Shown here: in pieces, positions 1-8,410 of the stretch
How positions within the stretch are numbered: position 1 is the stretch's first letter
Layout: the number at the start of each line of letters is the position of its first letter
From: JBMNEH01 sp050948665
GTDB lineage: Bacteria > Bacillota > Clostridia > Christensenellales > UMGS416
DNA length: 64,000 nucleotides
Assembly: GCA_050948665.1 (NCBI GenBank)
Contig: JBMNEH010000001.1
Location: forward strand, 2,317,068-2,381,067
Direction: 5' to 3'
Notes under the pieces: model-generated
What the model saw: the letters and a program-made list of their open reading frames with translations, nothing else
The model's database searches: none
Told to the model about the DNA's origin: nothing
Position numbers and translations under genes: made by a program

Positions 1-1
1 T

Positions 2-523
2 GTGAAGATCCGCCTTTCCAAGACGGCGGCGCTTACCCAAAGGGAGCTGATGCGCCGGGTGCGGGACTTCTGCCGGGGACTCTGCGAGGCTTTCCCCGAG
101 GGCGTCATCAAATCCCTGGTGCTGGAGGGCGGCGCCGGGCTGGGAAAAACCTTCCTCCTCCACTGTATGGCCAACGCGTTTATCGATAAAAGCGTCGCCG
201 TGGTCCTATGCGACAGTTACGGCATCAATCAGGCGGCGCTGGACCGGGAGGACGGGGAACGGCTGGACTCCCTCTGGACGGTGCCTGTGCTGCTGGTGGA
301 CGACCTGGGCGCCGAACCCCTGCTGCAGAAAATAACCGGGGAAACCCTTTTCACCCTGCTGAACCGGCGGCAGAATGACGGGCTGACCACCGTGTTCTCC
401 ACCAACCTTACCCGGGATGAGCTGCGCGAGCGGTACGGAGAAAGGTTCACCTCCCGGCTGGGAGACAGGGAAACCGCCCGCTGGCTCCGGCTGGAGGGCA
501 GCGATATACGAAGAAGAGGATAG
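2..523 (+). CDS. DnaC/IstB-like AAA+ ATPase, 5' end cut by window
   Basis: Helicase-loader-type AAA+ ATPase; members load the replicative helicase DnaB or act with a transposase. The visible 173 residues contain Walker A GGAGLGKT (43-50), Walker B VLLVDDLG (96-103), a sensor-1 STN (133-135) and an arginine-containing ERFTSRL segment (147-153), in the right order for DnaC. The reading frame is open to the window edge, and the GTG at base 2 has no ribosome binding site inside the window. DnaC proteins normally have another 100 or more N-terminal residues, so the gene probably begins upstream. A perfect 12-bp hairpin follows the stop. No transposase lies next to it in the window, which favours a chromosomal helicase loader (DnaC/DnaI-like) over IstB, but the left side is unseen. 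Confidence 0.85.
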   Translation: MKIRLSKTAALTQRELMRRVRDFCRGLCEAFPEGVIKSLVLEGGAGLGKTFLLHCMANAFIDKSVAVVLCDSYGINQAALDREDGERLDSLWTVPVLLVDDLGAEPLLQKITGETLFTLLNRRQNDGLTTVFSTNLTRDELRERYGERFTSRLGDRETARWLRLEGSDIRRRG

Positions 524-557
524 AAAAACATGCCGGCAGGGATATCGCCGGAATGCG

Positions 558-596
558 GACAGGCCGCCGGAGAGGTTTTCGGCGGCCTGTCATTTT
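558..596. terminator. Terminator after DnaC-like gene
   Basis: Perfect 12-bp inverted repeat GACAGGCCGCCG (558-569) and CGGCGGCCTGTC (580-591), followed by ATTTT on the plus strand. It lies between the plus-strand DnaC-like gene and the minus-strand gene ending at 630, so it may serve both. Confidence 0.7.
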
Positions 597-629
597 GATA
601 TCCGGTAACGGGCGGGATAATGGAGAAAA

Positions 630-3512
630 CTAATCCATGAAATCCTGTGCTTTGGGCGTGGAATCCGATATAAAGATCGGGTCCGCGGGTACAAATGCGC
701 GTTCATAGTGGTAATACAGGTGATCATAAACAAACTCGGTCACATACGGCAGCGGCGCCGGCTGCAGCCCTTGTTCCTTCGCAGCCTGTATCACATTGGG
801 GAGAGGAAATTGAGCGTCGACATAGAGCATGTAGGGAAATTCAGAGTTACCGTTGTAGTATTCATCAAAATACTTTTCATACCCACAGTACTTGTTGCGC
901 AGGTGTCTGAAATAAATGGGGATCACCATATGCTCACCGGGCTGGAGCACCGGGATGTAAACGCACCGCGGCTCATAAACATCATGGCCGTTCCCGGTTT
1001 TGACACAGATGATCCCTTCCCGGGTCGGCCGCGTTTTAGAGTAATTGCAGACAAACACTTTTATATACGCGGGTTCATAGAGTCTGCTCGAATCCAGACG
1101 CAGGAAAGTAGCCTTGAGGGGGTTCTGGTTTTGCTCGAGGATGGCTCTTTCCAATTCCGCGGTCAATCTCTCCGCCAGTTCTTTGCGCACCTTTTCGTTG
1201 ATCTCCTGCGCAATGGCGCTGTCCGCCGGAACGCCCGCAGCCTGCAGCGCCTCGTCGACTGCCACCTTCACAACGTAGTCGATCCCGCTTTCCGCCAGTT
1301 GGTCGATGTTGGGCAGCGTAGGCGGTAAACCCAGGGACATAAGACCATAATCGATGGCATAGGCCGCCGCCGCCTTAAGGTATCCGCGGGCTGTATCCCC
1401 GATGAACGGAATGTAATCAACAAGGGACACTACAGATGCCTTGGCATTGGCGTAGGCATTGGACACACCCTCGTAGATGGCTTTGAGCAAACCAAAGAAT
1501 TCGCCCCAGAATCCGGGTTCGCTCTTGATATAATGGATAACCGAACCGACCGGTAACCGTTCGTCCAGCAATGCCTGATACTCTTCTTCTGTCATCTTAG
1601 CTTTCGTCAGCGCGGTTTTATAGTTAGGTATCCGATATCCGTCCGTGTCTCTGACTGAGAATGTCATCTCCGTCGCTTCGATGCGGCGGGCAACCTCAAA
1701 ATATTCGTCATAATCGTCCGGCTGCCATTCGACGGGGGTATAGCTCCAAAACTGCACGTAAGGCGCATCCGATCTGACGATCACTTTTTTTACTTCGTTC
1801 TTGGCTGCAGACGTGACCCGAAAGGCGATCGTGAGCGTCTCGGAAGGATAGGGACGGAGTATGGAGGGGTTTTCAGCATCCGGCACGTAGAATATGCCGC
1901 GGACATAGTAATAGATGCCTCCCATAGCCTCCAGTTCCTGCTCAGAAGGAACAAATTGTTTATACTCTATGCCATGGAACCAGGGTGTTATATACGCATA
2001 ATTACCCGAAGAATCGAAAATATCCGGCGCTACATCCATATAACTGTACACAAGTCCTTCTGGCTGCACAAACCCCAGGGTAACCGCATTAGTATATGGG
2101 GATGTGGCAACCTGCAATTCTACGCGCACGGCTTTTTGGATGATATCCGAGGCCTCCTGCGATTTGATTCCCTTAAAGAGCACCCTGTCGGAAACTTTGG
2201 ACAGGTCGGCGTTATAAACATCGGGAGTTATGGGCTTCCATGTACTTTCATAAGTTTTATATGGAACAGGCATCGACATATGGATCCTGATCGGAGAGCT
2301 TTCCGCATAAGAGACAGACTGCAGATTGCTGATAATATCCGGCATGCCGTAAGAAAAGGAAAGCCCGCGGCCAGGATCGCCGATACAGTTTCCGTCCTCA
2401 TCCAGCGCCACCACGCGCAAATAGAGTTCATATACGCTCTGCCTGGGTAAAAACCGTATGCCCGCAGCACGCTCGCCATCGGGTTTCGCAAACTCCTCAC
2501 AGAGCATCTTGAGGTCGACCGAAAATTCTCCCCCCGTCTTTTCCAACTCCCCGCCAGCGAGGATACCGTTTTCCTGACCAAAACTTGCCTGCGTTCCCAC
2601 AAAAGGAACTCTGGACAATTGCCATATCAGTTTCGCCGCGTTTTCCGCATGGTTTTCGGCATGGAACCACACCGGAAGCCCGGATTCGCTGCTAATCCGC
2701 AGGCCGGGTATATTGACATACTGTACCTGGGGGTCCACATAATTTTCTACGAGCGGCGGCAATGTCACAGGCGCGGAAACAAGGACGAATTCAAACGTGT
2801 CCGCAATCAGGTATTCCTTGTCGTTCACCATAGCGGCAACGCGAAGGATACAATGCTTTGACGGGGTGTCCGGAAACGTCAGCGTATAACTCTCACCGGA
2901 AAGTCCTTCTTTGAGCACATCAAAGCTTTTTCCTTTATCGGTGCTCAGAAGAACAGAAAATGTAGCCTCTCTCTCGGCTGTATACTTCCATGCGAGGGTA
3001 AACTTTTCGCAGGTAAATTGGGGAATTTCCACCCCGGGGTCGACGATGAACAATTCCGGCAGTATGTCCGGCAGTGTAATATCGGATGGATCGATCCCCG
3101 GCATGAGGCCTCCTATGATAAGATCCGACGGCATCGGCGTTGGCGTCGGCACAGGGGTAGGCGTCGCAGTCGGCGGGATACTCGGCGAGGGGTACTCATT
3201 GGCAAGGTCCTGGGGACGCGGAGCACCCGGCCGACTGCCCAGATTGGATATCCTCAGCGTGACTTTGACATCCAGTACTGGATATGCCGGGTCATTTTCG
3301 TGGTTGTAGGCACCGTATCGTTCTTGCGCGTTCATCTCGTTTTCGGATGATATTTCGGCATTCAGCTCAGTTTCGAAGGGTGCCTTCGGAATTTCTGTTG
3401 GTGTTTCTTTCGATTTAAAAACCACAAAAATGACTGCCCCCGCTAAAAAAACAAGCAATAACAAAATGCAGAGCAACACAATGAACCCGCGTTTTTTATA
3501 ATTTTTATTCAC
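630..3512 (-). CDS. Large membrane-anchored exported protein, function unknown
   Basis: A 961-residue protein I do not recognise. A basic N-terminus is followed by one hydrophobic helix (about 9-32), then a Pro/Thr-rich linker (PTATPTPVPTPTPMP) and a long extracellular part. The linker leads to an Ig/fibronectin-like beta stretch. About two thirds along there is an Ala-rich helical region, different in character from the beta-type sequence around it. The C-terminus is Tyr-rich with no sorting signal seen. Start choice: GTG at 3512 has AAAGGGGCGG about 7 bases upstream. The ATG at 3551 falls inside the spacer of a likely promoter and would not be transcribed. Codons and bases are clearly AT-richer than in neighbours, suggesting different ancestry. 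The gene stands alone between a terminator and a 700-base spacer. A surface structural or binding protein is likely; no enzymatic motif was seen. Confidence 0.75.
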   Translation of the reverse strand: MNKNYKKRGFIVLLCILLLLVFLAGAVIFVVFKSKETPTEIPKAPFETELNAEISSENEMNAQERYGAYNHENDPAYPVLDVKVTLRISNLGSRPGAPRPQDLANEYPSPSIPPTATPTPVPTPTPMPSDLIIGGLMPGIDPSDITLPDILPELFIVDPGVEIPQFTCEKFTLAWKYTAEREATFSVLLSTDKGKSFDVLKEGLSGESYTLTFPDTPSKHCILRVAAMVNDKEYLIADTFEFVLVSAPVTLPPLVENYVDPQVQYVNIPGLRISSESGLPVWFHAENHAENAAKLIWQLSRVPFVGTQASFGQENGILAGGELEKTGGEFSVDLKMLCEEFAKPDGERAAGIRFLPRQSVYELYLRVVALDEDGNCIGDPGRGLSFSYGMPDIISNLQSVSYAESSPIRIHMSMPVPYKTYESTWKPITPDVYNADLSKVSDRVLFKGIKSQEASDIIQKAVRVELQVATSPYTNAVTLGFVQPEGLVYSYMDVAPDIFDSSGNYAYITPWFHGIEYKQFVPSEQELEAMGGIYYYVRGIFYVPDAENPSILRPYPSETLTIAFRVTSAAKNEVKKVIVRSDAPYVQFWSYTPVEWQPDDYDEYFEVARRIEATEMTFSVRDTDGYRIPNYKTALTKAKMTEEEYQALLDERLPVGSVIHYIKSEPGFWGEFFGLLKAIYEGVSNAYANAKASVVSLVDYIPFIGDTARGYLKAAAAYAIDYGLMSLGLPPTLPNIDQLAESGIDYVVKVAVDEALQAAGVPADSAIAQEINEKVRKELAERLTAELERAILEQNQNPLKATFLRLDSSRLYEPAYIKVFVCNYSKTRPTREGIICVKTGNGHDVYEPRCVYIPVLQPGEHMVIPIYFRHLRNKYCGYEKYFDEYYNGNSEFPYMLYVDAQFPLPNVIQAAKEQGLQPAPLPYVTEFVYDHLYYHYERAFVPADPIFISDSTPKAQDFMD

Positions 3513-3533
3513 TCTCGTTCCGCCCCTTTCTTT

Positions 3534-3562
3534 TTCATATGCAGCATTCATGCTGCAGTCAA
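3534..3562 (-). promoter_or_regulatory. Promoter with palindromic operator inside the spacer
   Basis: On the minus strand: -35 TTGACT (3557-3562), 17-base spacer, -10 TATGAA (3534-3539). The spacer plus one base is an 18-bp palindrome TGCAGCATGAATGCTGCA (3540-3557), two perfect 8-bp arms around two bases. A repressor bound there would block RNA polymerase, so the downstream exported-protein gene is probably switched. Inferred from sequence only. Confidence 0.55.
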
Positions 3563-4176
3563 TCTCATTTCGGATACGCGCCGGTACATTTTCTGTATCT
3601 CGATCGCCCAGATTATGAACCTTGAAAAGAATGATGACCTATATCGGCAGCTGTATTCTTTCAGACACGATCAGCCGCCGCGCTTCATCATTATCTTTTT
3701 TGACACATTTCTCCGTTCGCATTCGGAAACTCGGCGTTATCGGTGGCGTTCATAGCGTTTTTAGGCCCACAAAACAGCCCAGACCAGACAATCTCTTTAA
3801 TCTCGGCAACAATCCAATATCCCATGTTCTTGTTTTACATATACTGTTCCTTGCTGGCGCAATACATTAGATTTACTGATCCTGGGTCTATCAGAGTGGA
3901 TGACACGAAAGAATGACGTTTATTTTTCTGCATTATACTCCCGTTTATTACAGCAGTCAACAGCCGGAAAAAGGGAAATTTTGCTTTTAAATGCGATATC
4001 GGCAGACGGATACACCCAAAAATCCATGCGAATAACAGAGACGGGAGCCAGTCCCGTCTAGCCCGGCGCGTGCCTTTGCAAAAAAGGTTCAACGAAAGCA
4101 ACCGCTCCGATGGTACGGTTTTTTGTCTGCCAAGACTATCTTTCGTATGGACGAAGGTTACCGGAAAAGGCTGAAC
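3563..4176. other. AT-richer intergenic spacer, no gene seen
   Basis: About 600 bases between the exported-protein promoter and the FtsH terminator. Short open frames exist on both strands, but none has a ribosome binding site, good codon use or a recognisable product. The base composition resembles the exported-protein gene rather than ftsH. It could be a decayed gene or a long regulatory region. Confidence 0.5.
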
Positions 4177-4225
4177 AAAGGGCTGCTTGTCCCGCCGTGT
4201 TTTGCGGCGGAGCAAGCAGCCCTTT
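4173..4225 (-). terminator. Terminator after ftsH
   Basis: Perfect 13-bp arms AAAGGGCTGCTTG (4177-4189) and CAAGCAGCCCTTT (4213-4225) with further pairing inside (CCGCCG/CGGCGG), just downstream of the ftsH stop on the minus strand. The U-tract is short and interrupted. Confidence 0.7.
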
Positions 4226-4258
4226 GCCGGTTTATTCAAGGATCATGCCGGTTCGGCT

Positions 4259-6313
4259 TTATGCGGAGGTGGAATCTTCCAGAAGCCGCATAAACTCCTG
4301 CCCGGTGATGTTTTCTTTTTCCAGCAGATACGCGGATATCGTGTCCAGCGCGGCGCGGTTGGAGGCTAACAGGTCGTTGGCGTCCTGCTGACACTGCGCC
4401 AGTATGATCCGCACCTCATCATCGATCAGGGCCCCGGTCTGTTCCGAGTGGTTGGCGACGTTACGGCCGTCCAGATACTGATTCTGCGTGCTTTCCAGAC
4501 CCATGGGGCCAAACTTATCGCTCATGCCGTATTGGGTCACCATGCCCCTGGCCATCCTGGTCGCCCGCTCAATGTCGTTCGCCGCGCCTGTGCTCACCTC
4601 TCCGAAGACAAGGGTCTCGGCGGCGCGTCCTCCCAGCAGGGACGTGATTTGCGCAAGGAGCTCCGACCTGGTCATCAGATAACGCTCTTCCTCCGGCATG
4701 TTCATGGTATAACCCAGACTTCCCATCGTCCGCGGAACGATGGTGATCTTCTGCACCGGCTGGCTGTTTTTCTGCAGAGCGCTTACCAGGGCGTGCCCAA
4801 CCTCGTGATAGGCCACCATCCTGCGCTCCGTGGGATTCATCACGCGGTCCTTCTTTTCCTTGCCGGCGATCACGACCTCGACCGCCTCCATCAGGTCTCT
4901 CTGGGCGACCCTCTCGCGGCCTTCCTTTACAGCCAAAAGAGCCCCCTCATTGATCATGTTGGCAAGGTCGGCGCCGGTCGCGCCGCCGGTTGCCAGCGCG
5001 ATATCGCGCAAATCGACATCGGTATCCAGCTTGACCTTCGCGGCATGTACTTTCAGGATCGCCTCCCGTCCGAGGAGGTCGGGCTTGTCAACGATAATAC
5101 GCCGGTCAAAACGCCCGGGGCGGAGCAGCGCCTTGTCCAGCACCTCGGGCCGGTTCGTGGCGGCCAAAACAACGATGCCTTTTCCGCTGTCAAAGCCGTC
5201 CATCTCAGCCAGAAGCTGATTTAAGGTTTGCTCCCTCTCATCATGGGACCCCAGTTGGTTGTCCCTGCTCTTGCCGATGGCGTCGATCTCGTCAATGAAA
5301 ATGATGCAGGGAGCGTTTTTCTGGGCGTTTTCAAACAGATCGCGCACACGGGACGCGCCTACGCCGACAAACATCTCCACAAACTCGCTGCCGGATATGG
5401 AATAGAAGGGAACGCCCGCTTCTCCCGCGACCGCCTTTGCCAGAAGGGTCTTTCCCGTTCCGGGAGGCCCCACCAAAAGGGCGCCTTTGGGCTGCTTCGC
5501 GCCGATCGCGCGATATTTCTCCGGATTATGGAGAAAATCCACCATTTCCATCAGGCTTTCTTTAGCCTCGTCCTGCCCGGCCACATCATCAAAGGTGACG
5601 CCGGTGTTCTTTTCCAGGTTGTACTCCTTCGCCTTGCTTTTTCCCACGCCGAAGATGCCGCCCAACCCGCCGCCGGACGAATTTTTGCCCATCCGTTTCA
5701 TGACATTGCGGATCAATAAGGAGTAGATCAGATACATAATGAGGGCGGGGATGACCCAGGTGGAAATAAAGCTGATAATGGGCGACGATTTGGTCTTGCT
5801 GACAACCTTGCTGAAAGAGACTTCATTCTTTGAAAGCCTGTTTACCAAATCGGGATCATCCACCCGAACCGCCGTGTAGCTGGTACCCAGCACCAGAGCC
5901 GGCGGCAGTTCTTCCTCCGGTACGGTCGGATACAGGATCTCTTTGACCTCGGCAAAGTCCGCGTCCTTGTCTATCGTGACTTGGAGGGAATCTTCGCCAA
6001 GCAGGACCCGGTCCACACTCCCGCTTTCCACCAGCGAGATAAACTGACTGTACTCGATCACCTGAACCGATTTGCTCATCTTGTCCGCAAAAATTATGTT
6101 GATCAGGAATGTGATCAGAAATACGATCGCGAGGATAGTGAAAATATTCGGCCCTTTGGGCGCATTGGCCGCAGGACCGTCATTCCCTCCGGCAGCACCC
6201 CTGTAATTCCCGCCCGTACCGCCCGGGGACATCCGGTTTGGACTATGATCCCGGACATCGTCCGGTTCGACATCCGCCGTATTGTTCCTATTGACTTCGT
6301 TTTCAGGGCGCAT
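4259..6313 (-). CDS. ftsH: ATP-dependent zinc metalloprotease FtsH
   Basis: Membrane-bound AAA+ protease that extracts and degrades membrane and regulatory proteins as a hexamer, with the active part in the cytoplasm. The 684 residues show a long polar Gly/Asn-rich N-terminus, a first membrane helix (about 56-75), an external domain and a second helix. Then come Walker A GPPGTGKT (about 280-288), Walker B IIFIDEID, an AAA second region of homology ending RPGRFDR, and the zinc site HEVGH (H503, E504, H507). The start is the second ATG, seven bases after AAGGAG; the ATG two codons earlier touches the Shine-Dalgarno. The hydrophilic N-terminal extension before the first helix is longer than in E. 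coli FtsH. Transcribed alone, with its own promoter and terminator. Confidence 0.97.
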   Translation of the reverse strand: MRPENEVNRNNTADVEPDDVRDHSPNRMSPGGTGGNYRGAAGGNDGPAANAPKGPNIFTILAIVFLITFLINIIFADKMSKSVQVIEYSQFISLVESGSVDRVLLGEDSLQVTIDKDADFAEVKEILYPTVPEEELPPALVLGTSYTAVRVDDPDLVNRLSKNEVSFSKVVSKTKSSPIISFISTWVIPALIMYLIYSLLIRNVMKRMGKNSSGGGLGGIFGVGKSKAKEYNLEKNTGVTFDDVAGQDEAKESLMEMVDFLHNPEKYRAIGAKQPKGALLVGPPGTGKTLLAKAVAGEAGVPFYSISGSEFVEMFVGVGASRVRDLFENAQKNAPCIIFIDEIDAIGKSRDNQLGSHDEREQTLNQLLAEMDGFDSGKGIVVLAATNRPEVLDKALLRPGRFDRRIIVDKPDLLGREAILKVHAAKVKLDTDVDLRDIALATGGATGADLANMINEGALLAVKEGRERVAQRDLMEAVEVVIAGKEKKDRVMNPTERRMVAYHEVGHALVSALQKNSQPVQKITIVPRTMGSLGYTMNMPEEERYLMTRSELLAQITSLLGGRAAETLVFGEVSTGAANDIERATRMARGMVTQYGMSDKFGPMGLESTQNQYLDGRNVANHSEQTGALIDDEVRIILAQCQQDANDLLASNRAALDTISAYLLEKENITGQEFMRLLEDSTSA

Positions 6314-6403
6314 TGCCATTCTCCTTTCCGGTACGACACAATAAAATGCCCGATATAAAATTTTCCGCCAAAGGATTTTTTCGCCGAAAAAAACCTTCCC
6401 TTA

Positions 6404-6433
6404 AGTATATCATGCCGCCGTCGTAAAAAACAA
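6404..6433 (-). promoter_or_regulatory. Possible ftsH promoter
   Basis: Minus strand TTGTTT (6428-6433), 18-base spacer, TATACT (6404-6409), about 90 bases upstream of the ftsH start. The -35 is weak. Confidence 0.4.
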
Positions 6434-6758
6434 TCCTTTTTTTCAAAAAGCGGGATGAAACCGGAAACCGTCCGCGCGCGGAGGAGGGACGTATTATGGG
6501 AACAAAACCGGACGCGTATGCCTCTAACTCTCTAAAATAAAAAACCGAGAATATTGTGAGATATCGTCGCCTATCAGTTTCTCCCGCCGGACGGAAACCC
6601 CTCCCCGTTATACCGCGAAAAGGGCGCAGGAATTTACGAATACTTCACAACCTGCCTCTATTTTTATGGTATGATGGAGATGTGCCGGGCAGGGGAGAAG
6701 GCTGCAGTTATTCCGAGCCCCGTGTCTGTTCCGGCGACATTGCCCGCAGGAGGAACGC
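6434..6758. other. Divergent intergenic region ftsH / zinc-ribbon gene
   Basis: Non-coding stretch carrying the outward signals of both flanking genes. A TATGAT about 80 bases before the plus-strand gene is a possible -10, but no convincing -35 is at the right distance. Nothing else recognised. Confidence 0.4.
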
Positions 6759-7181
6759 ATGTCCTTTCGTGAGAGATTTTCCAGATTTATGGCAGGACGC
6801 TACGGCGGGGACGACTTTTCCCGGTTCCTGTCACTGGCTCCTCTGGTATTTATACTGCCTGCCGTCTGTCTGACGGCAGTAGCCGACGGGATCCCTTCCA
6901 TGCTGCTCTGGGCGACGGGGCTGGCGCTGCTGGTCTGGGGGACTCTGCGGATGTTCTCCAGGAATATCGAGGCACGCCGCCGGGAGAACGCGCGCTTTCT
7001 TTCCATAAGGGGGAAGGGCATGCGCTCCTACCGGCGCATGGTGGATAAGCTGAAGAATCTGGGGAAATACCGGTATTTGAAGTGCCCCCGCTGCAGGGCG
7101 GAGCTGCGGGTCCCCCGGCATAAGGGAAAAATCCGCATCACCTGCGCCAAGTGCGGGGACAAATTCCTCCGAAGAACATAA
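6759..7181 (+). CDS. Small membrane protein with C-terminal zinc ribbon
   Basis: A 140-residue protein. A basic amphipathic N-terminus is followed by two hydrophobic segments (about 25-43 and 47-64), then a charged Arg-rich stretch. It ends in a zinc ribbon with cysteine pairs CPRC and CAKC about 18 residues apart near the C-terminus. The layout, a helical hairpin in the membrane and a cytosolic zinc ribbon, is seen in uncharacterised Bacillota proteins, and no function is known to me. ATG is preceded by GCAGGAGGAACGC, a good binding site. It has its own terminator. It might bind nucleic acid or a partner at the membrane; this is inference from the ribbon and the basic stretch. Confidence 0.7.
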   Translation: MSFRERFSRFMAGRYGGDDFSRFLSLAPLVFILPAVCLTAVADGIPSMLLWATGLALLVWGTLRMFSRNIEARRRENARFLSIRGKGMRSYRRMVDKLKNLGKYRYLKCPRCRAELRVPRHKGKIRITCAKCGDKFLRRT

Positions 7182-7186
7182 AAACA

Positions 7187-7215
7187 GCCGTTCACCCGCG
7201 GGTGAATGGCTTTTT
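7187..7215 (+). terminator. Terminator after zinc-ribbon gene
   Basis: Hairpin GCCGTTCACCC / GGGTGAATGGC (7187-7210, one G-T pair) followed by five T, six bases past the stop codon. Confidence 0.8.
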
Positions 7216-7620
7216 CATAGGAAAAATCTCGCATTTCAGCCTGCCATCCAGGCGTTGACGCGAAAAATCAGTATGTGCAATTTTCATCCGCGCGGGAACG
7301 GATACAGCCGACCGTCGGACGCCGGCTTCGATCCGCCGTACCCGGCATCGCTTCTGTTGACCGGCTGATTGAGGGGAGTTCCCCGCCGGGGACGAAAAAA
7401 ACAAAAAGAGCGTTCGGCGGAACGATGGGGATCGCGGACAATCTCGTCCGGTATCTGCCGCGGAAAAGCGCCGGCGGAGAAATATCAGGGTATTATGCGC
7501 GGTGAAAATTACCGTGACCCGCTGCGGAAAACCATTGACCCGGCGGAATAACCCCAGACGAGCCCCTGCCGGGCAGGAATTTCCCCTTCCCTGCCGAAAA
7601 GTTACCCAGGCAAACAGGAG
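7216..7620. other. Intergenic region upstream of murI, no gene seen
   Basis: About 400 bases. The murI reading frame stays open upstream, but the sequence before 7628 does not resemble glutamate racemase and the strong ribosome binding site sits at 7614-7621. No known RNA element was recognised. Confidence 0.4.
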
Positions 7621-7627
7621 GCGGGAT

Positions 7628-8410
7628 ATGGCGGCGATCGGTTTTTTTGATTCCGGGATCGGGGGGCTGGCGGTGCTGGCCCGGGCGGCCCGACGGCTGC
7701 CCGGGGAAAATTTCCTGTTTTTGGGGGATAAAGTCCACGCCCCCTACGGAGGAAAGAGCCGGGAGGAGATCACCCGGCTGGCGGTCACGGCAGCCGACCG
7801 GCTGGCGGAGCGGGAATTAAAGGCGCTGGTGGTGGCCTGTAATACCGCTACCTCCGCCGCCATACAGACACTGCGGCAGAGGTATCCCTTTCCGGTCATC
7901 GGCATGGAACCGGCATTGAAGCCCGCCCTTTCCCGGGAGGACAACCGACGTATACTCGTACTGGCCACCCCCGCTACCCTGCGGCTGGATAAATTCCGGG
8001 CGCTGCTCCACCGTTATGAGGAGTACCAGGAGCGGGTCATTTCCCTCCCCTGCCCAAAGCTGTCCCTGTTGGTGGAGGACAAGGGGCCGGACAGCCCGGA
8101 AACAGAGGCCTACCTTCGGGAGTTGTGCGGGAACATACCTCCCGGGAGCGTGGGAGGCGTGGTGCTGGGCTGCACCCATTATATCTTCCTGCGCGATACA
8201 GTGCGCCGCGTGCTGGGGGATGTGGAGCTGTATGACGGGGTGGAGGGCACGGTGAACCAGTTGGCGCGGCAATGCGGCCTGACGATGGGAGGCGAGGTCC
8301 TGCCCTGGCAGCCGCGGACCGTCTTCCTCACAGAGGACAGCGCCGGGGAGCTGCCCCTCTTTCACAGGTTCATGGAAATGGCGTGGGAGGGGGATGCCCG
8401 TGATCCGTAA
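7628..8410 (+). CDS. murI: Glutamate racemase
   Basis: Converts L-glutamate to D-glutamate for peptidoglycan in the cytoplasm. The 260-residue protein begins with the family hallmark FDSGIGG and carries the two catalytic cysteines, Cys71 in ACNTATSA and Cys182 in GCTHY; these deprotonate the substrate from opposite faces. The start ATG at 7628 follows AGGAGGCGGGAT, while the open frame before it lacks family similarity. Length is normal for the family (about 260-270). The stop overlaps the next gene by 17 bases, so the acetyltransferase and DUF1653 genes are probably translated from the same message. Confidence 0.95.
   Translation: MAAIGFFDSGIGGLAVLARAARRLPGENFLFLGDKVHAPYGGKSREEITRLAVTAADRLAERELKALVVACNTATSAAIQTLRQRYPFPVIGMEPALKPALSREDNRRILVLATPATLRLDKFRALLHRYEEYQERVISLPCPKLSLLVEDKGPDSPETEAYLRELCGNIPPGSVGGVVLGCTHYIFLRDTVRRVLGDVELYDGVEGTVNQLARQCGLTMGGEVLPWQPRTVFLTEDSAGELPLFHRFMEMAWEGDARDP

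Noticed and set aside
3835..4239. Open frame of 134 codons on the minus strand in the spacer after ftsH
   Set aside because: It begins inside the terminator hairpin, has no ribosome binding site, and its sequence has the composition of chance translation.
7216..7627. N-terminal extension of glutamate racemase or separate small gene
   Set aside because: No family similarity before the hallmark FDSGIGG start and no ribosome binding site for the short frames.
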